Assembly: GCA_027035735.1 (NCBI GenBank)
Contig: JALVUH010000142.1
Coordinates: 1 to 5,745, forward strand
DNA from: Nautiliaceae bacterium
GTDB taxonomy: Bacteria > Campylobacterota > Campylobacteria > Campylobacterales > Nautiliaceae
Length of the DNA: 5,745 bases
Reading direction: 5' to 3'
Made by a program: the position numbers and the translations under genes. Below the pieces are notes generated by a model, which saw nothing but the letters and a program-made list of their open reading frames with translations, was not told where the DNA came from and made no database searches. Positions 1 through 5,745 of this stretch are shown here, one piece after another; position 1 is the stretch's first letter; each line of letters starts with the position of its first letter.

Positions 1-1365
1 TTTCATCTTCTCCATAGCTTCTTTTTTAAACTCATCCCAATTAAAATCTTCAAGTGCATTTTGTGTTACTTTATAACTACAAAATTTTGGCCCACACATA
101 CTACAAAACTCAGCTTCTTTGAATACTTCTTGAGGCAAAGTCTCATCATGATATTCTCTTGCTCTTTCTGGGTCCAGTGCTAATTCAAACTGCTTATTCC
201 AATCAAAATGATACCTAGCATCACTCATAGCATCATCAATATCTCTAACTCCTGGTATTTTTCTACCAATATCAGCTGCATGTGCTGCAATTTTGTAAGC
301 CATCATACCCTCTCTTACATCCTCTTCATTTGGAAGTCCTAGATGTTCTTTTGGAGTTACGTAACAGAGCATACTAACACCATAAAATGCAGCCATAGCA
401 GCACCAATTGCACTTCCTATATGGTCATACCCAGCCCCAATATCAAGCACAAGCGGACCTAACACATAAAAAGGAGCTTCATGACAATAAACTTGCTCTA
501 GTTTTACATTTCTCTCAATCTCATTAATTGGAACATGTCCAGGACCTTCTATCATAACTTGAACATCTTTATCCCAAGCTTTAAGAGTAAGTTCTCCTAA
601 AACTTTAAGCTCTTCAATTTGAGCCTTATCGCTTGCATCATACAAACATCCTGGTCTAAGTGAATCTCCAAGAGATAAAGATACATCATACTCTCTACAA
701 ATTTCCAAAATATCATCAAAAATTGTATAAAAAGGATTTTCTTTGTGATGTTTTAACATCCAAGAAGCTGTAAGACTTCCACCTCTACTTACTATTCCCA
801 TTTTTCTTTTTGCAACCTCTGGCATATGGCGAAGTAAAAGCCCTGCGTGAATTGTAAAATAGCTTACTCCTTGTTTTGCTTGTTTTTCAAGAACTCTTAA
901 AATATCATCGTAAGTGAGTTTTTCCACATCTCCAATTTCATCCATAATTTGATACATTGGAACTGTCCCAATTGGTACAGGGCTAGCTTTAATAATAGCT
1001 TCACGAATTTCATCCATATTTTTTGCCCCAGCACTTAAATCCATTACCGTATCAGCTCCATATTTTACAGCAGTTTGAAGTTTTTTTACTTCTTCTTCAA
1101 TATCACTAGCAAGAGCACTAGCACCGATATTTGCATTAACTTTTGTTTTAGTAACTCTCCCTATTGCCATAGGTTCAAGATGAGTATGATTGATATTTGC
1201 AGGAATTATAAGTCTACCTCTTGCTACCTCACTTCTTATAATTTCAGGAGACAAATTTTCTTTTTTAGCAATATATTCCATCTCTTCTGTAATTATGCCC
1301 TTTTTAGCATAATACATTTGAGTTTTAACTTTATCTTTTCTTTTTTCAATCCACTCTTTTCTCAT
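1..1365 (-). CDS. thiC: Phosphomethylpyrimidine synthase ThiC (3' end cut by window edge)
   Basis: ThiC is a cytosolic radical-SAM enzyme that rearranges 5-aminoimidazole ribotide into hydroxymethylpyrimidine phosphate, the pyrimidine half of thiamine. The reading frame is open for 455 codons up to the left edge. It shows the family blocks in order: RGRLIIPANINH near residue 50, GADTVMDLSAG, SPVPIGTVPMYQ, YFTIHAGLLLRHMPE, GIVSRGGS, SLGDSLRPGC, VMIEGPGHVP (G274-P279), GAGYDHIGSAIG and CYVTPKEHLGLPN. The C-terminal iron-sulfur motif CSMCGPKFC has Cys421, Cys424 and Cys429 (CX2CX4C). His277 and His341 are 64 residues apart, which fits the metal-binding pair I recall for this family. Length matches the short bacterial/archaeal form, so probably only a few residues are missing. 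The ATG at 1365 follows AAGGA by 5 nt. The ATG at 1369 is out of frame and soon stops. It is divergent from ispDF. No TPP riboswitch is visible upstream. Confidence 0.97.
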   Translation of the reverse strand, partial: MRKEWIEKRKDKVKTQMYYAKKGIITEEMEYIAKKENLSPEIIRSEVARGRLIIPANINHTHLEPMAIGRVTKTKVNANIGASALASDIEEEVKKLQTAVKYGADTVMDLSAGAKNMDEIREAIIKASPVPIGTVPMYQIMDEIGDVEKLTYDDILRVLEKQAKQGVSYFTIHAGLLLRHMPEVAKRKMGIVSRGGSLTASWMLKHHKENPFYTIFDDILEICREYDVSLSLGDSLRPGCLYDASDKAQIEELKVLGELTLKAWDKDVQVMIEGPGHVPINEIERNVKLEQVYCHEAPFYVLGPLVLDIGAGYDHIGSAIGAAMAAFYGVSMLCYVTPKEHLGLPNEEDVREGMMAYKIAAHAADIGRKIPGVRDIDDAMSDARYHFDWNKQFELALDPERAREYHDETLPQEVFKEAEFCSMCGPKFCSYKVTQNALEDFNWDEFKKEAMEKMK

Positions 1366-1454
1366 TCATATCCTTTATAAAAATTTTCCTCAATTTAACC
1401 AAAAATTCTTAAAAATAGCTTAAATTAAACAAAATTTATCTTATTTTTAGTTTA

Positions 1455-1467
1455 TTACAAATTGTAA
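1455..1467. repeat. Perfect inverted repeat TTACAA-N-TTGTAA
   Basis: Two 6-bp arms separated by one base form a perfect palindrome that covers the -35 position of the ispDF promoter. TTACAA occurs again at 1496-1501. Such a short palindrome is a plausible operator half-site pair for a dimeric regulator. In DNA this rich in A and T, chance is also possible. It is too short to be a terminator. Confidence 0.4.
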
Positions 1468-1483
1468 CAATTTTTTGTATAAT
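1455..1483 (+). promoter_or_regulatory. Sigma-70 type promoter of the ispDF operon
   Basis: A perfect TATAAT at 1478-1483 lies 29 bp before the ispDF start codon and is preceded by a T-run and a G (TTTTTTG), as is common in Campylobacterota promoters. TTACAA at 1455-1460 sits exactly 17 bp upstream as a weak -35 (3 of 6 matches to TTGACA); the -35 is poorly conserved in this phylum. Transcription would begin around 1489-1491, leaving a leader of about 22-24 nt. The -10 call is firm and the -35 call is weak. Confidence 0.75.
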
Positions 1484-1524
1484 ATCGTAACAAATTTACA
1501 AAAGGAAACAATTTGAATGTTACT
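1463..1524. promoter_or_regulatory. Cluster of HP1021-box-like sites, candidate autoregulatory operator
   Basis: The HP1021 box published for H. pylori is TGTT[TA]C[TA]. Four words with its six-base core lie here: TGTTACA (minus strand, 1463-1469, full match), TGTTACG (minus, 1486-1492, 6 of 7), TGTTTCC (minus, 1504-1510, 6 of 7) and TGTTACT (plus, 1518-1524, full match). They fall in the promoter spacer, at the predicted transcription start, on the Shine-Dalgarno and just inside ispDF. Bound protein there would be expected to repress. The second gene of this operon encodes an HP1021/CemR-type regulator, so autoregulation is a natural inference. Isolated matches also occur inside genes (64-70, 360-366, 2821-2827), and the Shine-Dalgarno copy may be incidental. 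Confidence 0.5.
1501..1515 (+). promoter_or_regulatory. Ribosome binding site fixing the TTG start of ispDF
   Basis: AAAGGAAA at 1501-1508 is followed, after a normal short spacer, by TTG at 1513-1515. The nearest ATG (1517-1519) is out of frame and meets a stop after three codons. The TTG is therefore the initiator of the first gene of the operon. Confidence 0.8.
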
Positions 1525-2628
1525 TTAATTATCCTTAGTGCTGGAAATAGTACAAGATTTGGATATAGTGTAAAAAAACAATGGCTCAGAATTGATAACA
1601 AACCTCTATGGCTATTTGTAGCGGATAGATTTAATGAATTATTTACTTTCAAAAAAACAATCATAACTGCAAATCCAAAAGAAGTAAGATTATATGAAAA
1701 ATTAAGTGATTATATCATAGTAAATGGAGATAAAGAGAGACAACTATCATTAAAAAATGCCCTAAAATATGTAGATAGCGAATATGTTTTAATCTCTGAT
1801 GTAGCAAGACCTTGTATTGATAAAGAAATTCTACAAAGAATTCTTTCAAAAAAAGCTGATTCTGTAGTACCTTTCTTAAAACCTGTAGATACAATAGTTT
1901 ATGAAAATAAAACAATTGATAGAAATAAAGTAAAACTTATTCAAACTCCACAGCTTAGCAAAACTGAAATCTTAAAACAAGCACTTAAGAGTGATAAACT
2001 ATTTACTGATGAAAGAGCCGCTATTGAAAGCATTGGAGGAGAGATTGAATATGTTGAAGGAAGTGAAGCGCTTAAAAAAATAACTTATTTCAAAGATTTA
2101 AATCTCCCTTGCCTAAAACCTCCAAGAAAAGATATTTTTGTAGGAAACGGATATGATACTCATAGATTTGAAAAAAATAAAAAAATGATACTTGGAGGGG
2201 TTGAGATTGATGTAGATTATGGACTTAAGGCTCATAGTGATGGAGATGTAGTAATTCATTCTTTAATTGATGCACTTCTTGGTGCTGCTGGATATGGAGA
2301 TATAGGAGAGTTTTTCCCAGATAATGATGAAAGATATAAAAATATAAGTTCAATAGAATTATTAAAAGAAGTTTTAAATATCTTAATTTCAACAGGCTTT
2401 GAAATAATAAACGCTGATATTTCTATAATAGCTGAAAAACCAAAACTTAAAAATTATAAAACAAAAATTCAAAGAAATTTATCAAAACTTTTAAATGCCC
2501 CTATAAATGTAAAAGCAACTACAAATGAAAAAATGGGATTTGTTGGAAGAGGTGAAGGAATAGCTGTAATATCTACTGCAACAATAAAATATAAGGATTG
2601 GTATGAAGATTATAATAGTAGAAAATGA
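1513..2628 (+). CDS. ispDF: Bifunctional MEP-pathway enzyme IspD-IspF
   Basis: This fusion catalyses two non-consecutive steps of the non-mevalonate isoprenoid pathway: CTP-dependent conversion of MEP to CDP-ME (IspD) and cyclisation of CDP-ME-2-phosphate to MEcPP (IspF). The IspE kinase for the step between is not in this window. The 371 residues match the C. jejuni fusion in length. IspD spans about 1-205: nucleotide loop LSAGNSTRF with Arg15 and Lys22 as the catalytic basic pair, ERQLS at 75-79, DVARP at 96-100, TPQ at 145-147 and Lys189 in KKIT. IspF spans about 207-365: metal ligands Asp215, His217 and His249, AHSDGD at 240-245, GDIGEFFPD, KATTNEKMGF at 334-343 and GRGEGIAV. No key residue appears missing. 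Translation starts at TTG behind a good Shine-Dalgarno. The 3' end overlaps the next gene by 26 bp. Confidence 0.97.
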   Translation: MNVTLIILSAGNSTRFGYSVKKQWLRIDNKPLWLFVADRFNELFTFKKTIITANPKEVRLYEKLSDYIIVNGDKERQLSLKNALKYVDSEYVLISDVARPCIDKEILQRILSKKADSVVPFLKPVDTIVYENKTIDRNKVKLIQTPQLSKTEILKQALKSDKLFTDERAAIESIGGEIEYVEGSEALKKITYFKDLNLPCLKPPRKDIFVGNGYDTHRFEKNKKMILGGVEIDVDYGLKAHSDGDVVIHSLIDALLGAAGYGDIGEFFPDNDERYKNISSIELLKEVLNILISTGFEIINADISIIAEKPKLKNYKTKIQRNLSKLLNAPINVKATTNEKMGFVGRGEGIAVISTATIKYKDWYEDYNSRK

Positions 2629-3460
2629 ATTATATCTTGCACAAAGCATACAAAATAATCTAAGCGAAAAACTAAATGCAAAATGTGAGATATATGGCTC
2701 ATATGATGAAGCCTTAAATACAGATGCTGATATATATCTTATAAACACTAATCTACATGGCAATATAAAAAAGCTAATTACAGAAAAAAAAGAAAAAATA
2801 ATAATTTTACTTGCACCATATGTTACTTACACTACAGTAATGCAACCAATTGAACTTGGAGCTGATGATTATTTGCAAAAACCTTTTTCAATAGAAGAAT
2901 TAATTAGAAAAATAAAACATTTAAAAGAGTTTTATTCTTTAAAAGAAGAAATTAATTTATATAAAGAATTTATAAATTTTATTTTTGAAGATATAGAAAT
3001 TGAAATCCCAAAATATACTTTCCCAATTTTTATTAAAAGCTCATTAAATAAAGCTGTAGAGAAATTCATTTTTGAAATATCAAAAAAAGAAAATGCTTCT
3101 ATAAAAATAATAGATTTATTAAAATTCAATGAAAAAGATTTTAAAAATAAAAACTTAATTTATGTATGCTTAAACTTTGATAAAGTAGAAAATAAAGATG
3201 AATTAAAATTTTTGTATAAATATAAAACTATTTTTATTCTTCCAAAAAATTATGAAAAAATTGAAAAATGTATAGAACTTGATATAAAAGCTCCAAATTT
3301 TCTAGAAGAAGAAATTTTAAGTATTGAAGAATACATAAAATTTATAATCACTTCTTATCAATATAAATTCCCTGATACAGAACTGAGTAGAAAACTTGGA
3401 ATTAGTAGAAAAAGCCTGTGGGAAAAAAGGAAAAAATATGGCATTTTTAAACAGAAATAA
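2603..3460 (+). CDS. Atypical orphan response regulator, HP1021/CemR (Cj1608) type
   Basis: This is a predicted DNA-binding transcription factor of 285 residues. Residues 1-105 form a receiver fold with GADDYLQKPFS at 86-96, including the conserved Lys93. The phosphorylation site is lost: alignment on the DIYLINTNLHG segment puts Asn48 where the acceptor Asp belongs. The acidic pocket is Glu7-Asn8 instead of two acids, and Leu70 replaces the usual Thr/Ser. A middle region (about 115-245) has no family I recognise. The last 30 residues are a Fis-type helix-turn-helix, ELSRKLGISRKSLWEKRKKYG (about 260-280). Position after ispDF, length and lack of phosphoacceptor all match H. pylori HP1021 and C. 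jejuni Cj1608/CemR, which regulate redox and energy metabolism without a known kinase. No histidine kinase is nearby. Cysteines are at 28, 189 and 223. ATG follows AAGGA by 5 nt, inside the ispDF end. I assign it by synteny and architecture; direct homology was not computed. Confidence 0.88.
   Translation: MKIIIVENELYLAQSIQNNLSEKLNAKCEIYGSYDEALNTDADIYLINTNLHGNIKKLITEKKEKIIILLAPYVTYTTVMQPIELGADDYLQKPFSIEELIRKIKHLKEFYSLKEEINLYKEFINFIFEDIEIEIPKYTFPIFIKSSLNKAVEKFIFEISKKENASIKIIDLLKFNEKDFKNKNLIYVCLNFDKVENKDELKFLYKYKTIFILPKNYEKIEKCIELDIKAPNFLEEEILSIEEYIKFIITSYQYKFPDTELSRKLGISRKSLWEKRKKYGIFKQK
3427..3440 (+). promoter_or_regulatory. Ribosome binding site that sets the start of the sulfurylase-like gene
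   Basis: AAGGAA at 3427-3432 lies 5 nt before ATG 3438-3440. The longer open frame would begin with a TTG at 3396, which has no comparable purine-rich site in front of it and would deepen the overlap with the regulator gene to 65 bp. ATG 3438 is therefore preferred. Confidence 0.8.
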
Positions 3461-4613
3461 AATTTTCATAGATAAAGAAGCTTGGATAACTTTAGCAATG
3501 GTGCAAGCAGGGCTTTTAAAGCCAATTGACAAGCTTATGAATAAAAAAGAAGCAAAAATAGCAAATGAACAAAAAAAATACAAAGATGGACATGTGCCAT
3601 TTTCATTTATTCTTGCACCTGCAGGTAAAAAAAACGAAGAAATTCTAAAAACAAATCCAAAAAAGATAGATTTATATTGTGAAGGTAAAAAAGTTGGTGA
3701 AGTGGATGTAGAAGAGATATATGAAATTGATCCATTTGAGAGGGTAGAAAAAATATATGGCACAAAAGATTATAAAAACTATCCTCAAGTTGCAAAAACA
3801 CTTAAAAGACTTGGAAAATATGCAATAGCAGGAGAATTTTGGGTAGAAGATACAGGTATTCAAAAAAAAATTGATTATGTAAAAGAAAAAACAAAAAATG
3901 CCGAAAATATTGTCGGTATGACAATGCATGCAAAACCAATTCATAGAGTTCATGAAAAAATTATGAGAATGGCAATTGAGAAAAATGACATATTAGTAGT
4001 ATTTTTAATCAAGAATTTAACAGAAGAAGAAATACCTTACAAACTAAGATATGAAGCCCTAAAAGAGACAGTTGATAACTATTTCCCAAAAGATAAAGTG
4101 TTAATAGTTCCTTTACTTAATACATATATATTCTCAGGAGTAAATGAAGCAATACTTGATGCAATGATTGCCAAAAATTTTGGATGTAATAAATTTATTA
4201 TGGGACAAACGCATAAAGGACTTGGAATACATTATCAAGCAAATCATTTACATTCTATTTTTGATTCTATGGAAGTTGGAATTAATATAGAAACAATAAA
4301 TGAATATGTGTATTGCGATAAGTGCAAAACAATTGTAAGTGTAAATTCATGCCCTCATGGAAGTCATCATCATATAAGCTATCATAGCGATTCTATATTT
4401 GAACTAATAAAAACAGGAATTATACCTCCAACAATTCTTATGAGAAAAGAGATTAGTGCCAAATATTTAGCTTACCTTTATCCTAATAGATTTAAAAATC
4501 TACAAAAATTATATTATGATATAGCTCCAAATAAAGGATTAATTGAAGAGAGCAAAGAAGAAGATTTTTATATTGCACTTATGAAACTATATCAAACAAG
4601 TTCATTAACATAA
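3438..4613 (+). CDS. Divergent ATP-sulfurylase-like protein (Cj1609 type), substrate uncertain
   Basis: The 391 residues have the two-domain layout of bacterial sulfate adenylyltransferase, which makes APS from sulfate and ATP. An N-terminal PUA-like domain (about 1-150) includes VDVEEIYEIDPFERVEKIYG, followed by the nucleotidyltransferase domain (about 155-340). The HxxH nucleotide motif is present as HRVHE (His169, His172). A zinc-type site has Cys293, Cys296 and Cys305 in CX2CX8C spacing, then a His-rich CPHGSHHH. Three active-site signatures are changed: QTRN reads MHAK (163-166), GRDHAG reads GQTHKG (256-261), and the SGTxxR segment reads HSDSIF (316-321). Loss of these arginines argues against ordinary sulfate activation. 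No other sulfate-assimilation gene lies in the window. The synteny matches Cj1609, annotated as sulfate adenylyltransferase. Family membership is secure and activity is not. It overlaps the regulator gene by 23 bp. Confidence 0.85.
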   Translation: MAFLNRNKIFIDKEAWITLAMVQAGLLKPIDKLMNKKEAKIANEQKKYKDGHVPFSFILAPAGKKNEEILKTNPKKIDLYCEGKKVGEVDVEEIYEIDPFERVEKIYGTKDYKNYPQVAKTLKRLGKYAIAGEFWVEDTGIQKKIDYVKEKTKNAENIVGMTMHAKPIHRVHEKIMRMAIEKNDILVVFLIKNLTEEEIPYKLRYEALKETVDNYFPKDKVLIVPLLNTYIFSGVNEAILDAMIAKNFGCNKFIMGQTHKGLGIHYQANHLHSIFDSMEVGINIETINEYVYCDKCKTIVSVNSCPHGSHHHISYHSDSIFELIKTGIIPPTILMRKEISAKYLAYLYPNRFKNLQKLYYDIAPNKGLIEESKEEDFYIALMKLYQTSSLT

Positions 4614-4622
4614 AGGATTAAA

Positions 4623-5282
4623 ATGATTTATAAAGATAGACTTGATGCAGGAATCAAATTAGGAGAAGTATTTAAACTTCCTAAAGATAGTGTTATTTTT
4701 GCTATTCCAAGAGGTGGAGTGCCTGTAGGATATGCTTTAGCAAAAACACAAAAAATACCAATGGATATAATAGTTGTCAGAAAGCTTCCTATTCCATTCA
4801 ATCCAGAAGCAGGTTTTGGAGCAATTACAATTAATGGAAAAGTTATCTTAAATCCTGCTTTTAATTATTTATTAAAAGAAATACCTGTAGAAGAAATTGC
4901 AAAAGAAGTACTTAAAGAAGTTAAAAGAAGAGATAAAATTTATAGAAACAATGCTCCTTATAAAGATTTAACAGGTAAAACTGCCGTAGTTGTAGATGAT
5001 GGATTTGCAAGTGGATTTAGTGCAATAGCCGCTTTAGAAACACTAAAAAATCTAAATCCTAAAAAAATTATAGCAATAGCTCCTGTATGTCCTAAAGATA
5101 CTAAAGAATTACTTTTAAATTATTTTGATGAAGTATATTGTTTAATTGAACCAGAAAAAAAACCTTTTGCAGTAGCCTCTTTTTACAAAGATTTTCATGA
5201 TTTAAGTGATGAAGAAGTATTAGAACTAATAGATGATTTGAAAAAAAACAATTTATGGTGGGTAGATTATGAAAATAAATAA
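4623..5282 (+). CDS. Type I phosphoribosyltransferase family protein (COG1926-like)
   Basis: The 219 residues show a type I PRTase fold. The PRPP-binding loop is VVVDDGFASGFS (Asp125, Asp126, Gly127, Ala129, Gly131), where Ser130 takes the place of the common Thr. The pyrophosphate loop is RGGVPVG at 30-36, and an Arg-Lys pair lies at 53-54 in VVRKLPIPFNPEAGFGA. That last segment is typical of the uncharacterised 'predicted phosphoribosyltransferase' family COG1926 rather than of Hpt, Apt or PyrE. The substrate is unknown; a PRPP-dependent base transfer or a PRPP-sensing role are both possible. No signal peptide or membrane segment is visible, so it should be cytosolic. It starts 9 bp after the sulfurylase-like gene with AAAGGA and a 5-nt spacer, and it overlaps pgpA by 14 bp. 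As I recall, C. jejuni has Cj1609 and Cj1610 adjacent, so this gene may be an insertion into, or a loss from, a conserved cluster. Confidence 0.85.
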   Translation: MIYKDRLDAGIKLGEVFKLPKDSVIFAIPRGGVPVGYALAKTQKIPMDIIVVRKLPIPFNPEAGFGAITINGKVILNPAFNYLLKEIPVEEIAKEVLKEVKRRDKIYRNNAPYKDLTGKTAVVVDDGFASGFSAIAALETLKNLNPKKIIAIAPVCPKDTKELLLNYFDEVYCLIEPEKKPFAVASFYKDFHDLSDEEVLELIDDLKKNNLWWVDYENK

Positions 5283-5745
5283 ATTTAAATGGTTTATTTT
5301 AACAGGATTTTTCTCTGGTCTTCTTCCAAAAGCTCCTGGGACATGGGGAAGTTTAGTAGGAGCAATTATTGCTTATTTAATTATTTTATTTTTCCCAAAT
5401 CCAAATTTAACTATTCTACTTCTTGCTATTTTATTTTCTATTTTAGGGTATAAACTTGTAAATGAATATGAAGATTTAGGTGGAGAACATGATGATAAAA
5501 GAATTGTAATAGATGAAATTGCTGGTGTATTAATAACTATAGGCTTACTTGGAAGTTTAAAACATGATACTTTTATAAAATTATTGTTTGCTTTTATTTC
5601 ATTTAGAATTTTGGATATATGGAAACCTTCAATAATTGGAAAAATTGATGAAAAAGCTCCAAAAGGTCTTGGTGTAATGGGAGATGATATATTAGCAGGA
5701 GCATTTGGAGCTATATTAGCTGGGATTATGTATATGATTTATCTA
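5269..5745 (+). CDS. pgpA: Phosphatidylglycerophosphatase A (3' end cut by window edge)
   Basis: PgpA is an inner-membrane enzyme that removes the phosphate from phosphatidylglycerophosphate to give phosphatidylglycerol. The open frame runs 159 codons to the right edge without a stop. Family signatures are present: GLLPKAPGTWGSLVG near the N-terminus (17-31), IVIDEIAGVL (79-88) with the conserved Asp-Glu pair, FRILDIWKP (112-120) and GLGVMGDDILAGAFGA (133-148). Hydrophobic stretches at about 26-42, 48-62, 84-95, 102-114 and 140-158 fit a multi-pass membrane protein. PgpA proteins are usually about 155-170 residues, so little is missing. The ATG at 5269 overlaps the PRTase end by 14 bp and has only a weak GGTGGG site upstream, suggesting translation coupled to the preceding gene. 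It matches Cj1610 in position. Confidence 0.95.
   Translation, partial: MKINKFKWFILTGFFSGLLPKAPGTWGSLVGAIIAYLIILFFPNPNLTILLLAILFSILGYKLVNEYEDLGGEHDDKRIVIDEIAGVLITIGLLGSLKHDTFIKLLFAFISFRILDIWKPSIIGKIDEKAPKGLGVMGDDILAGAFGAILAGIMYMIYL

Larger units (their letters stand above)
1366..1512. promoter_or_regulatory. Divergent thiC / ispDF control region
   Basis: This is the only noncoding stretch in the window apart from a 9-bp gap, about 147 bp and very AT-rich. It must hold the control signals of both thiC (leftward) and the ispDF operon (rightward). The right half has a clear promoter and repeated GTAACAA/TTACAA words. The left half (about 1366-1450) is nearly pure A/T, and I cannot assign a thiC promoter in it with confidence. 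A minus-strand TATTAT at 1484-1479 overlaps the rightward -10 and is only a possibility. None of the conserved TPP-riboswitch core words (such as CTGAGA) appears on the thiC strand. Confidence 0.75.

Noticed and set aside
356..365. Palindrome GTTACGTAAC inside thiC
   Set aside because: It encodes the conserved CYVTPKE segment of ThiC in frame, so it is explained by coding. A single copy gives no reason to call it an operator.
1075..1380. Plus-strand open frame of 101 codons, rich in Phe and Ser
   Set aside because: It lies antisense over the start of thiC, whose conserved motifs occupy the opposite strand. Its composition is that of a shadow frame, and it has no family resemblance.
1366..1512. 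TPP riboswitch in front of thiC
   Set aside because: I looked for the conserved CTGAGA and downstream core words on the minus strand and found none. The leader is almost all A/T and cannot form the GC-paired aptamer stems.
3396..3437. Earlier TTG start for the sulfurylase-like gene
   Set aside because: It lacks a Shine-Dalgarno site and would increase the overlap with the regulator gene. ATG 3438 has AAGGAA at ideal spacing.
3317..3953. Several minus-strand open frames of 64-148 codons
   Set aside because: They are antisense to the regulator and sulfurylase-like genes and reflect A-rich coding strands. No motif or plausible ribosome site supports them.
1..5745. Defence system, mobile element, CRISPR array or other accessory island
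   Set aside because: All six genes are recognisable housekeeping or lineage-conserved genes with uniform composition. No transposase, integrase, array-like repeat or tRNA-type attachment site is visible.

Overview
The window is AT-rich (roughly 30% G+C by eye) and densely packed. It holds six protein genes, two of them cut by the window edges. Fused ispDF followed directly by an HP1021/CemR-type regulator is the arrangement I know from Campylobacterota: Helicobacter pylori HP1020-HP1021 and Campylobacter jejuni Cj1607-Cj1608, the latter continuing to Cj1609 (sulfate adenylyltransferase-like) and Cj1610 (pgpA). The host is therefore very probably a low-GC member of Campylobacterota. A thermophilic Nautiliales-type organism is possible, but that is a guess.

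Layout: positions 1-1365, minus strand, carry thiC, whose 3' end lies outside the window. Positions 1366-1512 are the only real intergenic space. It is a divergent control region with one convincing promoter for the rightward genes and a cluster of short repeats. From 1513 to the right edge there is one tightly packed plus-strand operon: ispDF (TTG start), an atypical response regulator, a degenerate ATP-sulfurylase-like protein, a type I phosphoribosyltransferase and pgpA (cut at the right edge). Junctions are -26, -23, +9 and -14 bp, so translational coupling is likely.

Functionally, thiC makes the thiamine pyrimidine and ispDF performs two steps of the MEP isoprenoid pathway. PgpA makes phosphatidylglycerol. 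The regulator belongs to a family known to control redox and energy metabolism genes. The sulfurylase-like and phosphoribosyltransferase proteins have no assured substrate.

The points most worth a second look are three. The regulator's receiver domain has lost its phosphorylation chemistry (Asn in place of the acceptor Asp). Four copies of the TGTT[AT]C core of the HP1021 box lie within 62 bp over the operon promoter and start codon, suggesting autoregulation. The sulfurylase-like protein keeps its fold signatures and zinc site but has lost the sulfate/ATP-binding arginine motifs, suggesting a different reaction. I saw no mobile element, CRISPR array, RNA gene or terminator.
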